Below, in pieces: positions 26,415 through 39,210 of a stretch of 64,000 nucleotides of DNA; the stretch's first letter is position 1; each line of letters starts with the position of its first letter. The stretch comes from Burkholderia gladioli. Its GTDB lineage: Bacteria > Pseudomonadota > Gammaproteobacteria > Burkholderiales > Burkholderiaceae. The notes under the pieces were generated by a model. It was not told where the DNA came from. It searched no databases and saw only the letters and a list, made by a program, of their open reading frames with translations. The DNA is taken from the NCBI RefSeq assembly GCF_000959725.1, contig NZ_CP009322.1, positions 434,001 to 498,000 of the forward strand, in the 5' to 3' direction. The translations under genes were made by a program, and so were the position numbers.

Positions 26415-29400
26415 ACCCGGCAACGCAACGCGCCGATGTGCGCGACGAAATCACGGCGCTCTATCGTCAGATCCAGGCGGGCAGCATCGAGCGCGGCGAG
26501 GCCGCCGCGCGCATCGCCCGGTTGCGCGCGTTGGCGCGTGACGGTGGCTCGGACGGCTCGAGCGGCACGGACGACGGGCCGGCCGTGCCGCTGGCCGCCA
26601 TCGTCGAAGCGGTCAAGACGCGGGTGGCGGCCGTGCTGGAGGTACCGCTCGCACGCATCGAGGTCGACGCCCCGCTGGATCGCTACGGCATCGACTCGGT
26701 GACGGTGATGCGGCTGACCGGCGAGTTCGAGCGCGAACTCGGCCCTCTGTCGAAAACGCTGCTGTTCGAGTACCGGACCGTCGGCGAGGTCAGTCGATAT
26801 TTCTCCGTGTCGCATGCGGCTTCGGTGGCGCGCTGGCTCGGCGTGGCCGCGAGCGCGCCGTCGGCGCCGCCCGGGGCGTACCAGGCGGGCGCGAGGACGA
26901 TGCGCGCCATGGCCGTGGCCACGCGCGGCCTGGCCGTGCCGCCGGCGACAGCGAGCGCGAGCTTGCCGCAAGACCGTCCCGAGGCGACGGCGACCGGCAC
27001 CCAGGCAGTCGCCGTGATCGGCCTGGCGGGACGTTACCCGCAGGCAGCCGATCTCGATGCGTTCTGGGAGAACCTCAGCACCGGTCGCGACTGCATTACC
27101 GAGATTCCGAGCACGCGCTGGGATCACGAGGTCTATTTCGACGCGCGCAAGGGCCAGCCGGGCAAGAGCTACAGCAAGTGGGGCGGTTTCCTGGACGGCG
27201 TGGACGAGTTCGATCCGTCCTTCTTCAGCATCTCGCCGCGCGAGGCGCAGCTGATGGACCCGCAGGAGCGGCTGTTCCTGCAATGCGCGTATCACGCGCT
27301 GGAGGATGCGGGGCACACGCGCGCCTCGCTCGGCGCGGCGCGCGTCGGCGTGTTCGTCGGCGTGATGTACGAGGAATACCCCTATCACGGCAGCCCTTCG
27401 CAGGGCACGACCCAGCCGCAGGCACTCGGCGGCAGCTCCGCGTCGATCGCGAACCGCGTCTCGTACGCCTTCAACCTGAACGGTCCCAGCATCGCGATGG
27501 ACACCATGTGCTCGTCGTCGCTGACGGCGCTGCATCTGGCGTGCCAGAGCCTGCGCCTGGGCGAATGCGAGCTGGCGCTGGCGGGTGGGGTGAACGTGTC
27601 GATCCACCCGAACAAGTACCTTGGGCTGAGCCAGGGGCAGTTCGCCTCGAGCGAGGGCCGCTGCCGCAGCTTCGGCGCGGGCGGCGACGGCTACGTGCCG
27701 AGCGAGGGTGTGGGCTGCGTGCTGCTCAGGCCGCTGGCGGCGGCCGAGGCGGCTGGCGACCGGATCCTCGGTGTGATCCGCGCAAGCGCGATCAACCACG
27801 GCGGGCGTACCAACGGCTACACGGTGCCGAACCCGAACGCGCAGGGGGAGTTGATTGCCGAGGCCTTGCGGGCGAGCGGCGTCGACGCGCGCGCGATCAG
27901 CTACCTGGAGGCGCACGGCACGGGCACGGCGCTGGGCGACCCGATCGAGATCGCGGGGCTGGTGAAGGCCTATGGGGCGTGGGAGGGCGAGCCGGGTGAG
28001 CCGGGCGACGCACGGCTGGAGCCTTGCGCGATCGGCTCGGTGAAATCGAACATCGGGCATTGCGAGAGCGCGGCGGGCATCGCGGGGCTGACCAAGGTGC
28101 TGCTGCAGATGCGTCACGGAAAGCTGGCGCCGAGCCTGCATGCGCAGACGCTGAATCCGCTGATCGATTTCGGCCGCACGCCGTTTCGGGTGCAGCGCGA
28201 GCTGGCGCCGTGGCGGCGGCCGCGCGTGCGTGTGGACGGGGTGGAGCGGGAGATGCCGCGGCTGGCCGGGATTTCGTCGTTCGGAGCGGGCGGGGCGAAT
28301 GCACACGTGATCGTCGAGGAATACGTGGCGCGGGCGGTGGAGGCAGCCGATGCGAGACGGGAAGGGCAGCCGGCGATCGTGGTGCTGTCGGCCCGGAGCG
28401 AGGCGCAGGTGCTGATTCAGGCGAGGAACCTGCAGGCGGCGATCGAGCGCGAGGCATATGGAGAAGGCGAGCTGGCGGCGCTGGCGCACACGCTGCAGGC
28501 AGGTCGCGAGGCGTTCGAGGTGAGGCTGGCGACGACGGTGACGAGCATGGCGATGCTGGTGGAGCGCCTTGCCTCGCTGGCCGGCGAGACGCCCGATTAC
28601 TCGGCCTGGATGCGCGGCGAGGCGCGGCGCGACGCGGCCGACCTGCCGGCACCCGAGACGGTCGAGGGCTGGCTCGCGCAGGGCCGCGTCGAGCCGCTGC
28701 TGCGCGCCTGGCTGGACGGGCTCGCGTTCGACTGGAGGCGCCTGCGGGCGGCCGATCCGCCGATCCGGCCGCTGCGCCTGCCCGGCTACCCGTTCGCGCG
28801 CCAGCGCTACTGGGCGGATCCGCCCGCCGCGGCCGCGCCTCGGGTTGCGCGGCTTCATCCGCTGCTGCACGAAAACCGTTCCACCGCGTTCGAGCCGCAA
28901 TTCGTCTCGCACTTCGACGGCCGCGAGGCGTGCCTGGCCGATCATCGCGTCGTTCACGCGCGCGTGCTGCCCGGCGCGGCCCAGCTCGAGATCGCGCGCG
29001 CCGCGGCGGCCCTGAGCCTGGGCGAGGCGGCGGCGCTGGAATTGACCGAGGTCGCCTGGCTGCAGCCGGCATGCTTCGACGAACAGGGCGGCTCGCTGCG
29101 TATCGCCCTGTTCGTCGACAGCGAGACCGAAGCCGAATTCGACATCGGCAGCCTCGACGGCGATACCGTCTACAGCCAGGGGCGGCTGAGATTGCGCGAG
29201 GCGGCTTCGCCGGTCGTGCTCGAACTCGCCTCGCTGCGCGCGGCCTGCGGGCAGGTGCCGCTCGCCCCGGAAGCGCTGTATGCGAGTTTCGCCGCGGCCG
29301 GGCTGCAATACGGGCCGGCCCATCGCGCCATCGCCGAACTGCGCACCGGCCTCGACACGGCTGGCCGGCCGCAGGTGCTGGCGCGGCTGGAGGTACCGGA

Positions 29401-32400
29401 CGGCGCGGCCGATGAAGCCCTGGTGCTGCATCCGTCGCTCGTCGATGGCGCGATCCAGGCCACCATCGGCCTGCTGCTCGCGCCGGGCGGCGCTCGCCGC
29501 GCGATGCTGCCGGCCCGTCTCGGCCGCGTCGGCGTCGCGGCGGCCACGCCGGCGCGGGGCTGGGCATGGCTGCGCTTCGCCGAGGGCAGCGGCCCCGAGG
29601 ATGTCGCGCCGCGCATCGACCTCAGCATTTGCGACGAGCACGGCGCGGTGGCGCTCGAGATCGAGGCCCTGACCTTGATGCCGGCGCCCGTCGCGAGCCA
29701 GACCGGTGTCGAGACGCTCTGGCTCGCACCGGCCTGGGACGAGGCGGAAGCGCCCCTCGATGCCCCGCGCGGCGCGGCGCAGCCGACCCGCGAAGTGTTC
29801 GTGGCAGGCCGGCTGCCCGACGGCGTGCTCGCCGCGCTCGCGCGGCGCTACGGCGAGAGCCGCGTGCATGTCGCGCCGGGTGCCGACGCGATGCCGCTTG
29901 CCGCGCGCTACGTCGCCGCCGCCGATGCGCTGTTCGCGATCGTGCGCGAACGTCTTGCCGATGTCGCGTCGGGCGAATGCCTGTTCCAGTTGCTGCGGGT
30001 CGAGGACGGCACCGCCGGCGCGGCCTGCCTCGACGGCCTGGGCGCGCTGCTGCGCACGGCCAGCATCGAGAATCCGCGTTTCGCGACCCAGTCGATCCGG
30101 ATCGATGCCGCCGACGCGACCGACGGCGAGACGCTGCTCGCCCTGCTCGACGCGAATGCCCGCGAGCGGGACAGCCGTGAAATCGCCTACCTCGACGGCC
30201 GACGCCGCCAGCGCCGCCATCTCGAACTGTCGCAACCTGGCGGCGATGTGCCTGCCTGGCCGGCCGGCACCGTGGCGCTGATCACGGGCGGCCTGGGCGG
30301 CATCGGCTATCGCGTGGCCGAGTCGATCGCGGCGAGCGGCCCCGGCACGACGCTGCTGCTGTGCGGCCGCAGCGAGCCGGCCGACGCCGCGGCGCGGCTC
30401 GGCGCGCTGCGCGCGGCAGGTGCGAACGCGGAGTTCGTACGGACCGACATCACCGATGCGGCGGCCACCGAGGCACTCGTGGCAGGGATCGTGGCACGTC
30501 ACGGCCGTCTCGATACGGTGATCCACAGCGCCGGCATCGTGCGCGACAACTTCGTGATCCGCAAGAACGCCTCCGAGCTGCATGCGGTCCTGGCGCCCAA
30601 GGTGGCCGGCCTGGTCAACCTCGATGCGGCGACCCGCTCGCTGCCGTTGCGCGAACTGATCGTGTTCTCGTCGGTTTCGGGCGCGTTCGGCAATGCGGGG
30701 CAGGCCGACTACGCCTGCGCCAACGCCTTCATGGACGCGTTCGCCGCGTGGCGGGCCACGCGCGTGGCCGCCGGCGAGCGCAGCGGCCGGACCCTGTCGA
30801 TCGGCTGGCCGTTGTGGGCCGAGGGCGGCATGCGGGTGGACGCGGCAGTCGAGGCGAAACTGCGCCGCGACGGCCTGGCGCCGCTCGACACGGCCAGCGG
30901 CCTGGCGGTGCTCGCGCGCTGCCGGCAACTGCCGCCCGAGCTCACGCAGGTGGTCGTGCTGGCCGGCGACGCGGCGCGGCTGCGCGCGCGTCATGGCCTC
31001 GCCGCGGCGGCCATCGGCACCGCGGCATCGGCTCCAAATCGGGCGCCGAATCCGGCGCCGAATCCAGCGTCGCTTTCGTCCGTGCCTGGCGGCCAGGACG
31101 CGACACGCGCGGCGTCGGCGGCGTTGCTTGCCGACGAGGCCCTGCGGCACGTGAAGCGGCAGCTCGCGGCCGTGATTCGCCTGCCGGTCGAGCGCATCGA
31201 CGAGGACGCCTCGTTCGAGGAATACGGTATCGATTCGGTGATGGCGGTCGAACTGACCGACCGGCTCGAACGCGCCTGCGGGCCGCTGTCCAAGACCTTG
31301 CTGTTCGAGTACCAGTCGGTACGTGATCTGACGGCCTTCCTGGTTCGTCACCATGCCGAGGGGCTGGGCGCCGCGTTGGGCCTCGGTGAAGCGTCGAGCG
31401 ACGGCGAGACGGCCAAGGCGGAGGTCGCGGTCGCGGCGCTTGCCGCTGGTGCGGTCGCCACGGCACGCGCGGCTGGACCGGCGCTCGCGCCGGTTGCGCC
31501 GCGCACGCGCCGCCGTCCGCGCGGCCGCCTTCCCGGGCGTGAGAGCGAGCCGCCGCGCATCACCGCGATCGCCGTGATCGGCCTGGCGGGACGTTACCCG
31601 CAGGCAGCCGATCTCGATGCGTTCTGGGAGAACCTCAGCACCGGTCGCGACTGCATCACCGAGATTCCGAGCACGCGCTGGGATCACGAGGCCTATTTCG
31701 ACGCGCGCAAGGGCCAGCCGGGCAAGAGCTACAGCAAGTGGGGGGGCTTCCTGGACGGCGTGGACGAGTTCGATCCGTTCTTTTTCAACATCTCGCCGCG
31801 CGAGGCGCAGCTGATGGACCCGCAGGAACGGCTGTTCCTGCAATGCGCGTATCACGCGCTGGAGGATGCGGGGCATACGCGCGCCTCGCTCGGCGCGGTG
31901 CGCGTCGGCGTATTCGTCGGCGTGATGTACGAGGAATATCACCTGCTCAGCGATCCGGCCGGCGGGGATCTCGCGCAGACCTACATTCCGGGCGGCTATC
32001 TCTCGTCGGTCGCGAATCGGGTGTCCTACTTCGGCAATTTCCGCGGGCCGAGCTTCGGCGTCGACACCATGTGCTCGTCGTCGCTGACGGCGCTGCACCT
32101 GGCGTGCCAGAGCCTGCGCCTGGGCGAATGCGAGCTGGCGCTGGCGGGTGGGGTGAACGTGTCGATCCACCCGAACAAGTACCTTGGGCTGAGCCAGGGG
32201 CAGTTCGCCTCGAGCGAGGGCCGCTGCCGCAGCTTCGGCGCGGGCGGCGACGGCTACGTGCCGAGCGAGGGCGTGGGCTGCGTGCTGCTCAGGCCGCTGG
32301 CGGCGGCCGAGGCGGCGGGCGACCGGATTCTCGGTGTGATCCGCGCAAGCGCGATCAACCACGGCGGGCGTACCAACGGCTACACGGTGCCGAACCCGAA

Positions 32401-35400
32401 CGCGCAGGGGGAGTTGATCGCCGAGGCCTTGCGGGCGAGCGGCGTCGACGCGCGCGCGATCAGCTACCTGGAGGCGCACGGCACGGGCACGGCGCTGGGC
32501 GATCCGATCGAGATCGCGGGGCTGGTGAAGGCCTATGGGGCGTGGGAGGGCGAGCCGGGTGAGCCGGGCGACGCACGGCTGGAGCCTTGCGCGATCGGCT
32601 CGGTGAAATCGAACATCGGGCATTGCGAGAGCGCGGCGGGCATCGCGGGGCTGACCAAGGTGCTGCTGCAGATGCGTCACGGAAAGCTGGCGCCGAGCCT
32701 GCATGCGCAGACGCTGAATCCGCTGATCGATTTCGGCCGCACGCCGTTTCGGGTGCAGCGCGAGCTGGCGCCGTGGCGGCGGCCGCGCGTGCGCGTGGAC
32801 GGGGTGGAGCGGGAGATGCCGCGGCTGGCCGGGATTTCGTCGTTCGGAGCGGGCGGGGCGAATGCGCACGTGATCGTCGAGGAATACGTGGCGCGGGCGG
32901 TGGAGGCAGCCGATGCGAGACGGGAAGGGCAGCCGGCGATCGTGGTGCTGTCGGCCCGAAGCGAGGCGCAGGTGCTGATCCAGGCGAGGAACCTGCAGGC
33001 GGCGATCGAGCGCGAGGCATATGGAGAAGGCGAGCTGGCGGCGCTGGCGCACACGCTGCAGGCAGGTCGCGAGGCGTTCGAGGTGAGGCTGGCGACGACG
33101 GTGACGAGCATGGCGATGCTGGTGGAGCGCCTTGCCTCGCTGGCCGGCGAGACGCCCGATTACTCGGCCTGGATGCGCGGCGAGGCGCGGCGCGACGGCA
33201 ATGACGCACTCGCGCATTTCGCCAAGGATCCCGAACTGAACGAGGTGCTGCGCAAATGGCTCCGCGCCGGCAACCCGGTGCGTATCGCCGAATTGTGGAC
33301 ACGCGGGCTCGACATCGATTGGGCCGCCATGCAGGAAGACGGACCGGCGCCGGCTCGGCTGCGCTTGCCTGGTTATCCGTTCGCGACGAAGCGCTACTGG
33401 ATGGCGCGCGCGGACGGCTCGCCGGCACTGGCCGCGCGGGCGGCGGTCCCGGCCCGGCCTGAGCCGCCGACCCGGGCCGCCGTGCCGCCCGCGGCCGTCG
33501 AGGTGCTGGCCGATGCGCCGCGCGTCGCCATCGTGCTCGGCGAGCCCGGCGGATTCGAAGCGCGTTCCGAAGGCGCCGCGCGTGCGGCGTCGATTCGCCT
33601 GGCCGTGCTCGACCCGCTCGACGAGTTCGAGCCGCCCGCGACGTCGGCGGCGCCGGCGGCAGCCCGGCAGGACGACGGGCAGACGGCGGCCGCGGCGCGG
33701 CAGGTGCCGGCCGGCATCGAGGTGAGTATCGAGCGTCTGCGCCTGAGCCTCGCGCAGATGCTTTGCGCCGAGGCGGCCGATCTCGGGCCCGATGTGCCCT
33801 TCGGCGAGCTCGGGCTCGATTCGGTGGTGGGCGTCGAGTGGACGCGCGCGATCGGTCGCGAGTACGGCGTGACGCTGGCCGCGGCGACGCTCTACGATCA
33901 TCCGACGCTGACCACGCTGGCCGCCTGGCTCGCCGCGACGGTCGAGGCCGGTGCCGCGATAGCGACGGCTGGGCGCGATGTGCCGCCGCGGCCGGGTGCG
34001 CATCCGGTGCGGCTCGTCGAGCCGGACCAGGATGTCGCGACGCCGCTCGCAGCCGCAGCCGCAGCCGCCGTCGAAGGAGGCAACGAAGCCGAGGTGGCGG
34101 CCGGCATGGTGATGCCGATCGAAGCCTTGGTCGAGCGGCTCGCCGGCACGCTCGCGCAGGCGCTGTGCGCCGAGCGCGAGGAGATCGATCCCGACACGCC
34201 GTTCGCCGAACTGGGCATCGATTCGGTGGTCGGTGTCGAGTGGGTGCGCGACATCAATCGCGCCTTCGGCACCGAGCTGAAGGCGACGGTGCTGTTCGAC
34301 CATGCCACCGTGAAGCTGCTCGCCGCGCATCTGGCGCCGCTCGCGTGTCCGGCGCCGCACTCCGTTCGCGTCGACCCGCCCGCAGCGCCCGTCGAGCAGT
34401 TGGCGGCCGCGAGCGCCGTGCCCGCCCGGGAGCTCGCGGACACGGCGCGCCACGCCGGATCGCGGGGGCATGTCCAGGCTGTTGAACCTGCCGCTCCCGT
34501 CGCCAAGACCGGAAACGCCCCGCGCGTCGAGGCAGGCAGCTCCGGCGCGCGGCCCGCTTCCGTCGCCGGTGCGATGCGCATCGCCGTGATCGGCGGCGCC
34601 GGCCGCTACCCCGGCGCGCCCGATCTCGACAGCTACTGGCGCAATCTTGCCGCCGGGGTCGATTCGGTCGGCGAGGTGCCGGCCTGGCGCTGGTCGGGCC
34701 AGCCGTACGCTGACGACGAGGCCCTCTACTGCCGCCGGCTCGGCGCGCTCGACGACATCGAGTACTTCGATCCGCTGTTCTTCAACATCAGCCCGGCCGA
34801 GGCGGAACTGATCGATCCGCAGCACCGGCTGTTCCTGCAGGAAAGCCATCGCGCCTTCGAGGATGCCGGCTATGCGGGCGCCGGTCTCGACGGCCTGAAC
34901 TGCGGCGTCTATCTCGGCATCATGGGCTGCGAGTACGCGCAGATCGTGATGCGTGCCGGCCGCGGCAGCGCGACCGGCGCCAGCGCGGCCATCGCGGCCG
35001 GGCGGGTGGCCTATCACTACAACCTGAACGGCCCGGCGATCCCGGTCGATACCGCCTGCTCGTCGTCGCTGGTCGCGATCCACCTGGCCGCGCTCGCGCT
35101 CGAACGCGGCGAGATCGACCTGGCGCTGGCGGGCGGCGTTTCGCTCTACCTGAGCGCGGAAACCTACGCGCGGATGTGCGAGGCCGGCATGTTGTCGCGC
35201 AGCGGCAGTTGCCGCAGCTTCGACGACGGCGCCGACGGTTTCGTGCCCGGCGAGGGAGTCGGCGCGGTGGTCCTCAAGCGGCTCGACGACGCCCTGCGCG
35301 ACGGCGATCGCGTGGATGCCGTGATCGTCGCCTCGGGCATCAACCAGGACGGCCGCACCAACGGCATCACCGCGCCGAGCATGAAGAGCCAGGCCGCCTT

Positions 35401-37750
35401 GCTGCGCACCGTGCATGCCCGCCATGGCATCGACCCGGCCAGCATCGGCTACGTCGAGGCGCATGGCACCGGCACGCGACTCGGCGACCCGATCGAACTG
35501 GCCGCGCTGGCTACCGCCTTCGGTGCCGCGCCGCGCGCCGGCGGCCCCTGCGCGCTGGGCGCGGTCAAGACCAACCTCGGCCATACCTCGGCCGCGGCCG
35601 GGGTTGCCGGTCTGCACAAGATCCTGCTTTGCCTGCGTCATCGCGAACTCGTGCCGAGCCTGCACTTCACGCGCCCCAACGCGCATTTCGAGTTCGCCGG
35701 CTCCGGGTTGCGCCTGGTGAGCGAGCGCGAAGCCTGGGCGACGCACGGCGATGCGCCGCGACGGGCCGCCCTCAGTTCGTTCGGCTACAGCGGCACCAAT
35801 GCGCACCTGGTGGTCGAGGAGTATGTCGATGCCCGGCTCGGCGCCGGGGAGCCATCGCGCGAGCCGCTCGACCTGGTGCTGTCGGCCAAGACGCCGGCGC
35901 AGTTGCGGGCGCGTGCCGCCGCCTTGCTGGAGCGGATCGAGGACGGTGCTTACCGCGACCGGGACCTGCCCCGGATCGCCTGGACCCTGCTGCATGGCCG
36001 CGCGGCCTTCGGTGAGCGGCTCGGCATCGTGGCCGCCGATCTCGGCGGGCTCGCGCAGGGGCTGCGCGCGTTCCTGGAAGGACGCGGCGTGCCGAACCTG
36101 TTCGTGCCCGGCGGCGGCGCCGAGGACAGCGCGCTGGTGCGCTGGGTCGAGGGCGGCGCGTTCGACGCGCCGCGGGTGTCGCATGGCGAGTGCCAGCCGG
36201 TGCGGATCGGCCTGCCGACCTATCCGTTCGCGCGCCTGCGCTGCTGGGTCGAGACGGAACGCGCGGTCGCGCCGCTTGCCGCGGCCGCGGCGTCCAGCCA
36301 GGATCCGCGGCGCGAGGACGGCACGAGTTTGCAGGCCTTCGCCTCCGAATGGGTCGTCGATACGCGCGACGGCGCCGCGGCGATCCCGCCCGGCCGCGTG
36401 GTGCTGGTCGCCGCGCGCGAGGGCGACACGCTGGCCGACGCGCTCGGGGTGGACTGGCCCGAGGCGGCACGGCTCGATCCGGCGCGCGACGGCGGCTCGC
36501 CCGAGACGCTGCGCGAGGCGCTCGGCGCTGCCGGCTCGATCGGTCGGCTGATCTGGCTGCTGCCGCGCGAGGCCGGCACGTCGGCCGAGCTGCTGGCCGC
36601 GGCCCAGGCGGGCGGCGTCGGATTCGGCCTGCGCCTGGTCCAGGCGCTGCTCGCGCTCGGCTACGGCACGCGGGCGCTGCGGCTCGATGTCCTCACGCGG
36701 CAGGCCGCGGCGCTCGACGGCGAGGCCGTCGAGCCTGCCCACGCGGGCGTGCATGGGCTGCTCGGGGCGCTCGCGAAGGAATACCCGCACTGGTCGGTGC
36801 GGCTCGCGGATCTGCCGGCCGACGACAGCGCGCGCGAGCCGCTCGCGCAGAGCCTGCGGCGCGAGGCCGATCCGCAGGGCGAACTGCTGGCGTGGCGCGG
36901 CGGTGCCTGGCACCGCGAGCGCATGGTGCCGGTCGGGTTGCCCGCGCGCGCGGCCGCCGCGCCGTTTCGCGAGCGCGGCGTGTACGTCGTGATCGGCGGC
37001 GCGGGCGGGCTCGGCGTGGTGCTGACCGAGCATCTGGTGCGCCACTACCGGGCGCGCGTGGCCTGGATCGGCCGCCGCCAGATGGATGCCTCGATCGCCG
37101 CGAATCTCGACCGGATCGCCGCGCTCGGGCAGCGCCCGCTCTACCTGCAGGCCGATGCGACCGACGCACGGGCGTTGGCCCGGGCGCGCGAGGCGATCCA
37201 CGCGGACTTCGGGCCGGTGCAAGGCCTGGTGCATAGCGCGATCGTGCTCAAGGACCGCGCGCTGGCCGGCATGGACGAGGCGCGCTTCGAGGCGAGCCTG
37301 CGCGCCAAGGTCGACACCAGCGTATGGATGGCCGCCGCGTTCGGCGGCGAGCCGCTCGACTTCGTGCTGTTCTTCTCCTCGATGCAGAGTTTCCTGAAGG
37401 CGCCCGGGCAGAGCAATTACGCGGCCGGCTGCACCTTCGCCGACGCCTACGCGCGTCATCTCGCGCGCAGCTGGCCGTGCGCCGTGAAGATCATGAACTG
37501 GGGCTACTGGGGCAGCGCGGGCGTGGTGGCCGATCCGGCCTACCGGCGGCGCATGGCCGAACTCGGTATCGGCTCGATCGAGGCGGCCGAGGGGATGGAC
37601 GCGGTCGAGCGCCTGCTCGGTTCGCCGCGGATGCAGCTGGCGGTCGTGCGGCAGCGGCGCGCCGACGACGATTCGAATCAGCGGGACGCTGGATACGACG
37701 GCGGGGCCGTCGAAACCGCGCCGGCGATGGAGGCCTTATGGAACGACTGA
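26411..37750 (+). CDS. PKS2: trans-AT polyketide synthase, modules 4 (ACP) to 7 (part)
   Basis: A 3779-residue multienzyme. I place the start at ATG 26411, overlapping the PKS1 stop. The frame is open another 300 bases upstream, but that part lies inside PKS1 and is not PKS-like. Order: N-terminal helical docking segment 1-45, ACP (Ser96) completing module 4, KS5 198-630, DH 815-1110, KR 1288-1500, ACP (Ser1609), KS6 1718-2150, tandem ACPs (Ser2471, Ser2605), KS7 2721-3150, KR 3525-3760. There is no ACP after the last KR; MT and ACP of module 7 are on PKS3. KS5 and KS6 are near-identical over about 1.6 kb. The gene ends 13 bases into PKS3. Confidence 0.97.
27003..31360 (+). other. Module 5: KS-DH-KR-ACP
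   Basis: KS5 is intact (Cys367, His502, His550 of PKS2). The DH reads HRVVHARVLP (His845): the Gly of HxxxG is His, while Asp1012 (LVDGAIQ) is present. KR has Ser1421 and Tyr1434 with VRD (B-type). ACP Ser1609. Probably a double bond, as the next KS is of the same class as KS4 and KS5, which follow DH-KR modules. Confidence 0.8.
27010..28634 (+). repeat. KS repeat, copy A (KS5)
   Basis: Nearly identical to 31570-33197 through the KS and its post-KS linker, except for a diverged island at about 27378-27500, just before the active-site Cys. After 28634 the copies part: KS5 leads to a DH. Confidence 0.93.
31563..34345 (+). other. Module 6: KS-ACP-ACP (beta-branching)
   Basis: KS6 is intact (Cys1888, His2023, His2071 of PKS2) and nearly identical to KS5. 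No reducing domain follows. Tandem ACPs LGLDSVVGVEW (Ser2471) and LGIDSVVGVEW (Ser2605) both carry the DSxxxxxW flag. Predicted second beta-methyl branch, left unsaturated because no ER is in line. Confidence 0.85.
31570..33197 (+). repeat. KS repeat, copy B (KS6)
   Basis: Second copy of 27010-28634. The diverged island is at about 31938-32063 and is one codon longer. After 33197 the sequence leads to tandem ACPs instead of a DH. Confidence 0.93.
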
Positions 37751-39210
37751 CGACGGTCGCGAAGACCCTGCTCGAACGGCGCAAGCTGCCCGCCAACCGC
37801 GAGTTGACGCGGCTCCAGCTGCATCTGCTGTGGCACCGGCTCGGCACGCTCGGCTTCGGGTTGACGCCGACCGGCTGGCAGGTGGGCGAGGCGCTGCTGC
37901 CCGGCTATACGCGCTGGCTCGACGAATCGGCGCGGCTGCTGCGCGAGGCCGGGTTCCCCGCCTGCGCCGGGCAGGATGCGCAGACGCTGCGTGCCCGCTG
38001 GCGCGAACTGGAGGCGAGCGGCGCCTTCGAACAGGCCGGCGTGGCCAGTCAGGCCCGTCTGGTGGCGGCCACGCTCGAGGCGCTGCCGGATGTGCTGACC
38101 GGGCGCCGGCCGATCACCGACGTGCTGTTTCCCGATTCGTCGATGGCCCAGGTCGAGGCCATCTACAAGCACAACGCGCAGGCCGACTATTTCAACGACC
38201 TGGCCGCCTGGTGCGTGCGCCGCGTGATCGATGCGCGGCGCGACGAGGGCGTCGACGCGCCGCTGCGCATCCTCGAGATCGGCGCGGGAACCGGCGGTAC
38301 CAGCGAGCGGATCTTCGAGGCGCTGGCGCCGGTGCGCGAGCGCATCGCCGTGTACACCTACACCGACGTGTCGCGCGCCTTCCTGCAGCACGCCCAGGAC
38401 AGCTACGTGGCCGCGCATCCCTACGTGGACTGCCGGCTGTTCGACGTCGAGCGGCCGCTCGCGGCCCAACAGATGGCCAGCGGCAGCTACGACATCGTGC
38501 TCGCCGCCAACGTGCTGCATGCCACGCGCAATATCCGCCGCACGCTCGACAACGCGAAGGCGCTGCTCAAGCGCAACGGCGTGCTGATCGTCAACGAGAT
38601 CGTCGAGCGCAGCCTGTTCGCCCACCTCAGTTTCGGGCTGACCGACGGCTGGTGGCTGGTCGAGGACGGCGAGTCTCGGCTCGAGGGCTGTCCGGCGCTG
38701 TCGACCGCGCAGTGGGACGCGCGGCTCGGCGAGGCCGGCTTCGATCGCGTGCGCTGGCCCGTGCCCTTGGCCGGCGAGCTTGGCCAGCAGGTGTTCATGG
38801 CGCGCAGCGACGGGCGCATCCGTCAGCCGGAGGCCGTGACGCCGCCGTCCTCGCCGTCCTCGCCGTCTTCGTCGGTGAGCGCGTGGCCCGCGCCGGACCT
38901 GCCTGCCGGCCGGGAGCATGCCGCGCGGGTGGCGCAGGCGCCGGTCGCGCACGCGGGGAACGACGACGATCCGGCGCTGGTCGATGCGGTTCGGGCCGCG
39001 ATCGCCAGGCACCTGACCGAGACGCTGCGCGTGCCGGCCGAGCAGATCGCCTACACGGCGCCGTTCGGCGACTACGGCGTCGATTCGATCACCGGCGTGA
39101 AGCTCGTGCATCGCCTGAACGACGCGCTCGGCGCGACGCTCGAGACCACCCATCTCTACGACTACAGCACGATCCGGCAACTGGCCGATCATCTCGTGCG
39201 CACCAGCGCC
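34572..39210 (+). other. Module 7: KS-KR on PKS2, MT-ACP on PKS3
   Basis: KS7 is intact (Cys2883, His3018, His3058 of PKS2). KR has GGAGGLG, an FFSS serine and Tyr3670 in QSNYAAG. The methyltransferase with EIGAGTGG is the PKS C-MT type and sits at the start of PKS3, followed by ACP Ser450 (YGVDSITGVKL; no Trp flag). Predicted alpha-methyl, beta-hydroxy unit. Confidence 0.8.

Noticed and set aside
37324..37737. Upstream extension of PKS3
   Set aside because: Overlaps the PKS2 KR in another frame with Arg-rich non-family sequence; ATG 37738 fits.
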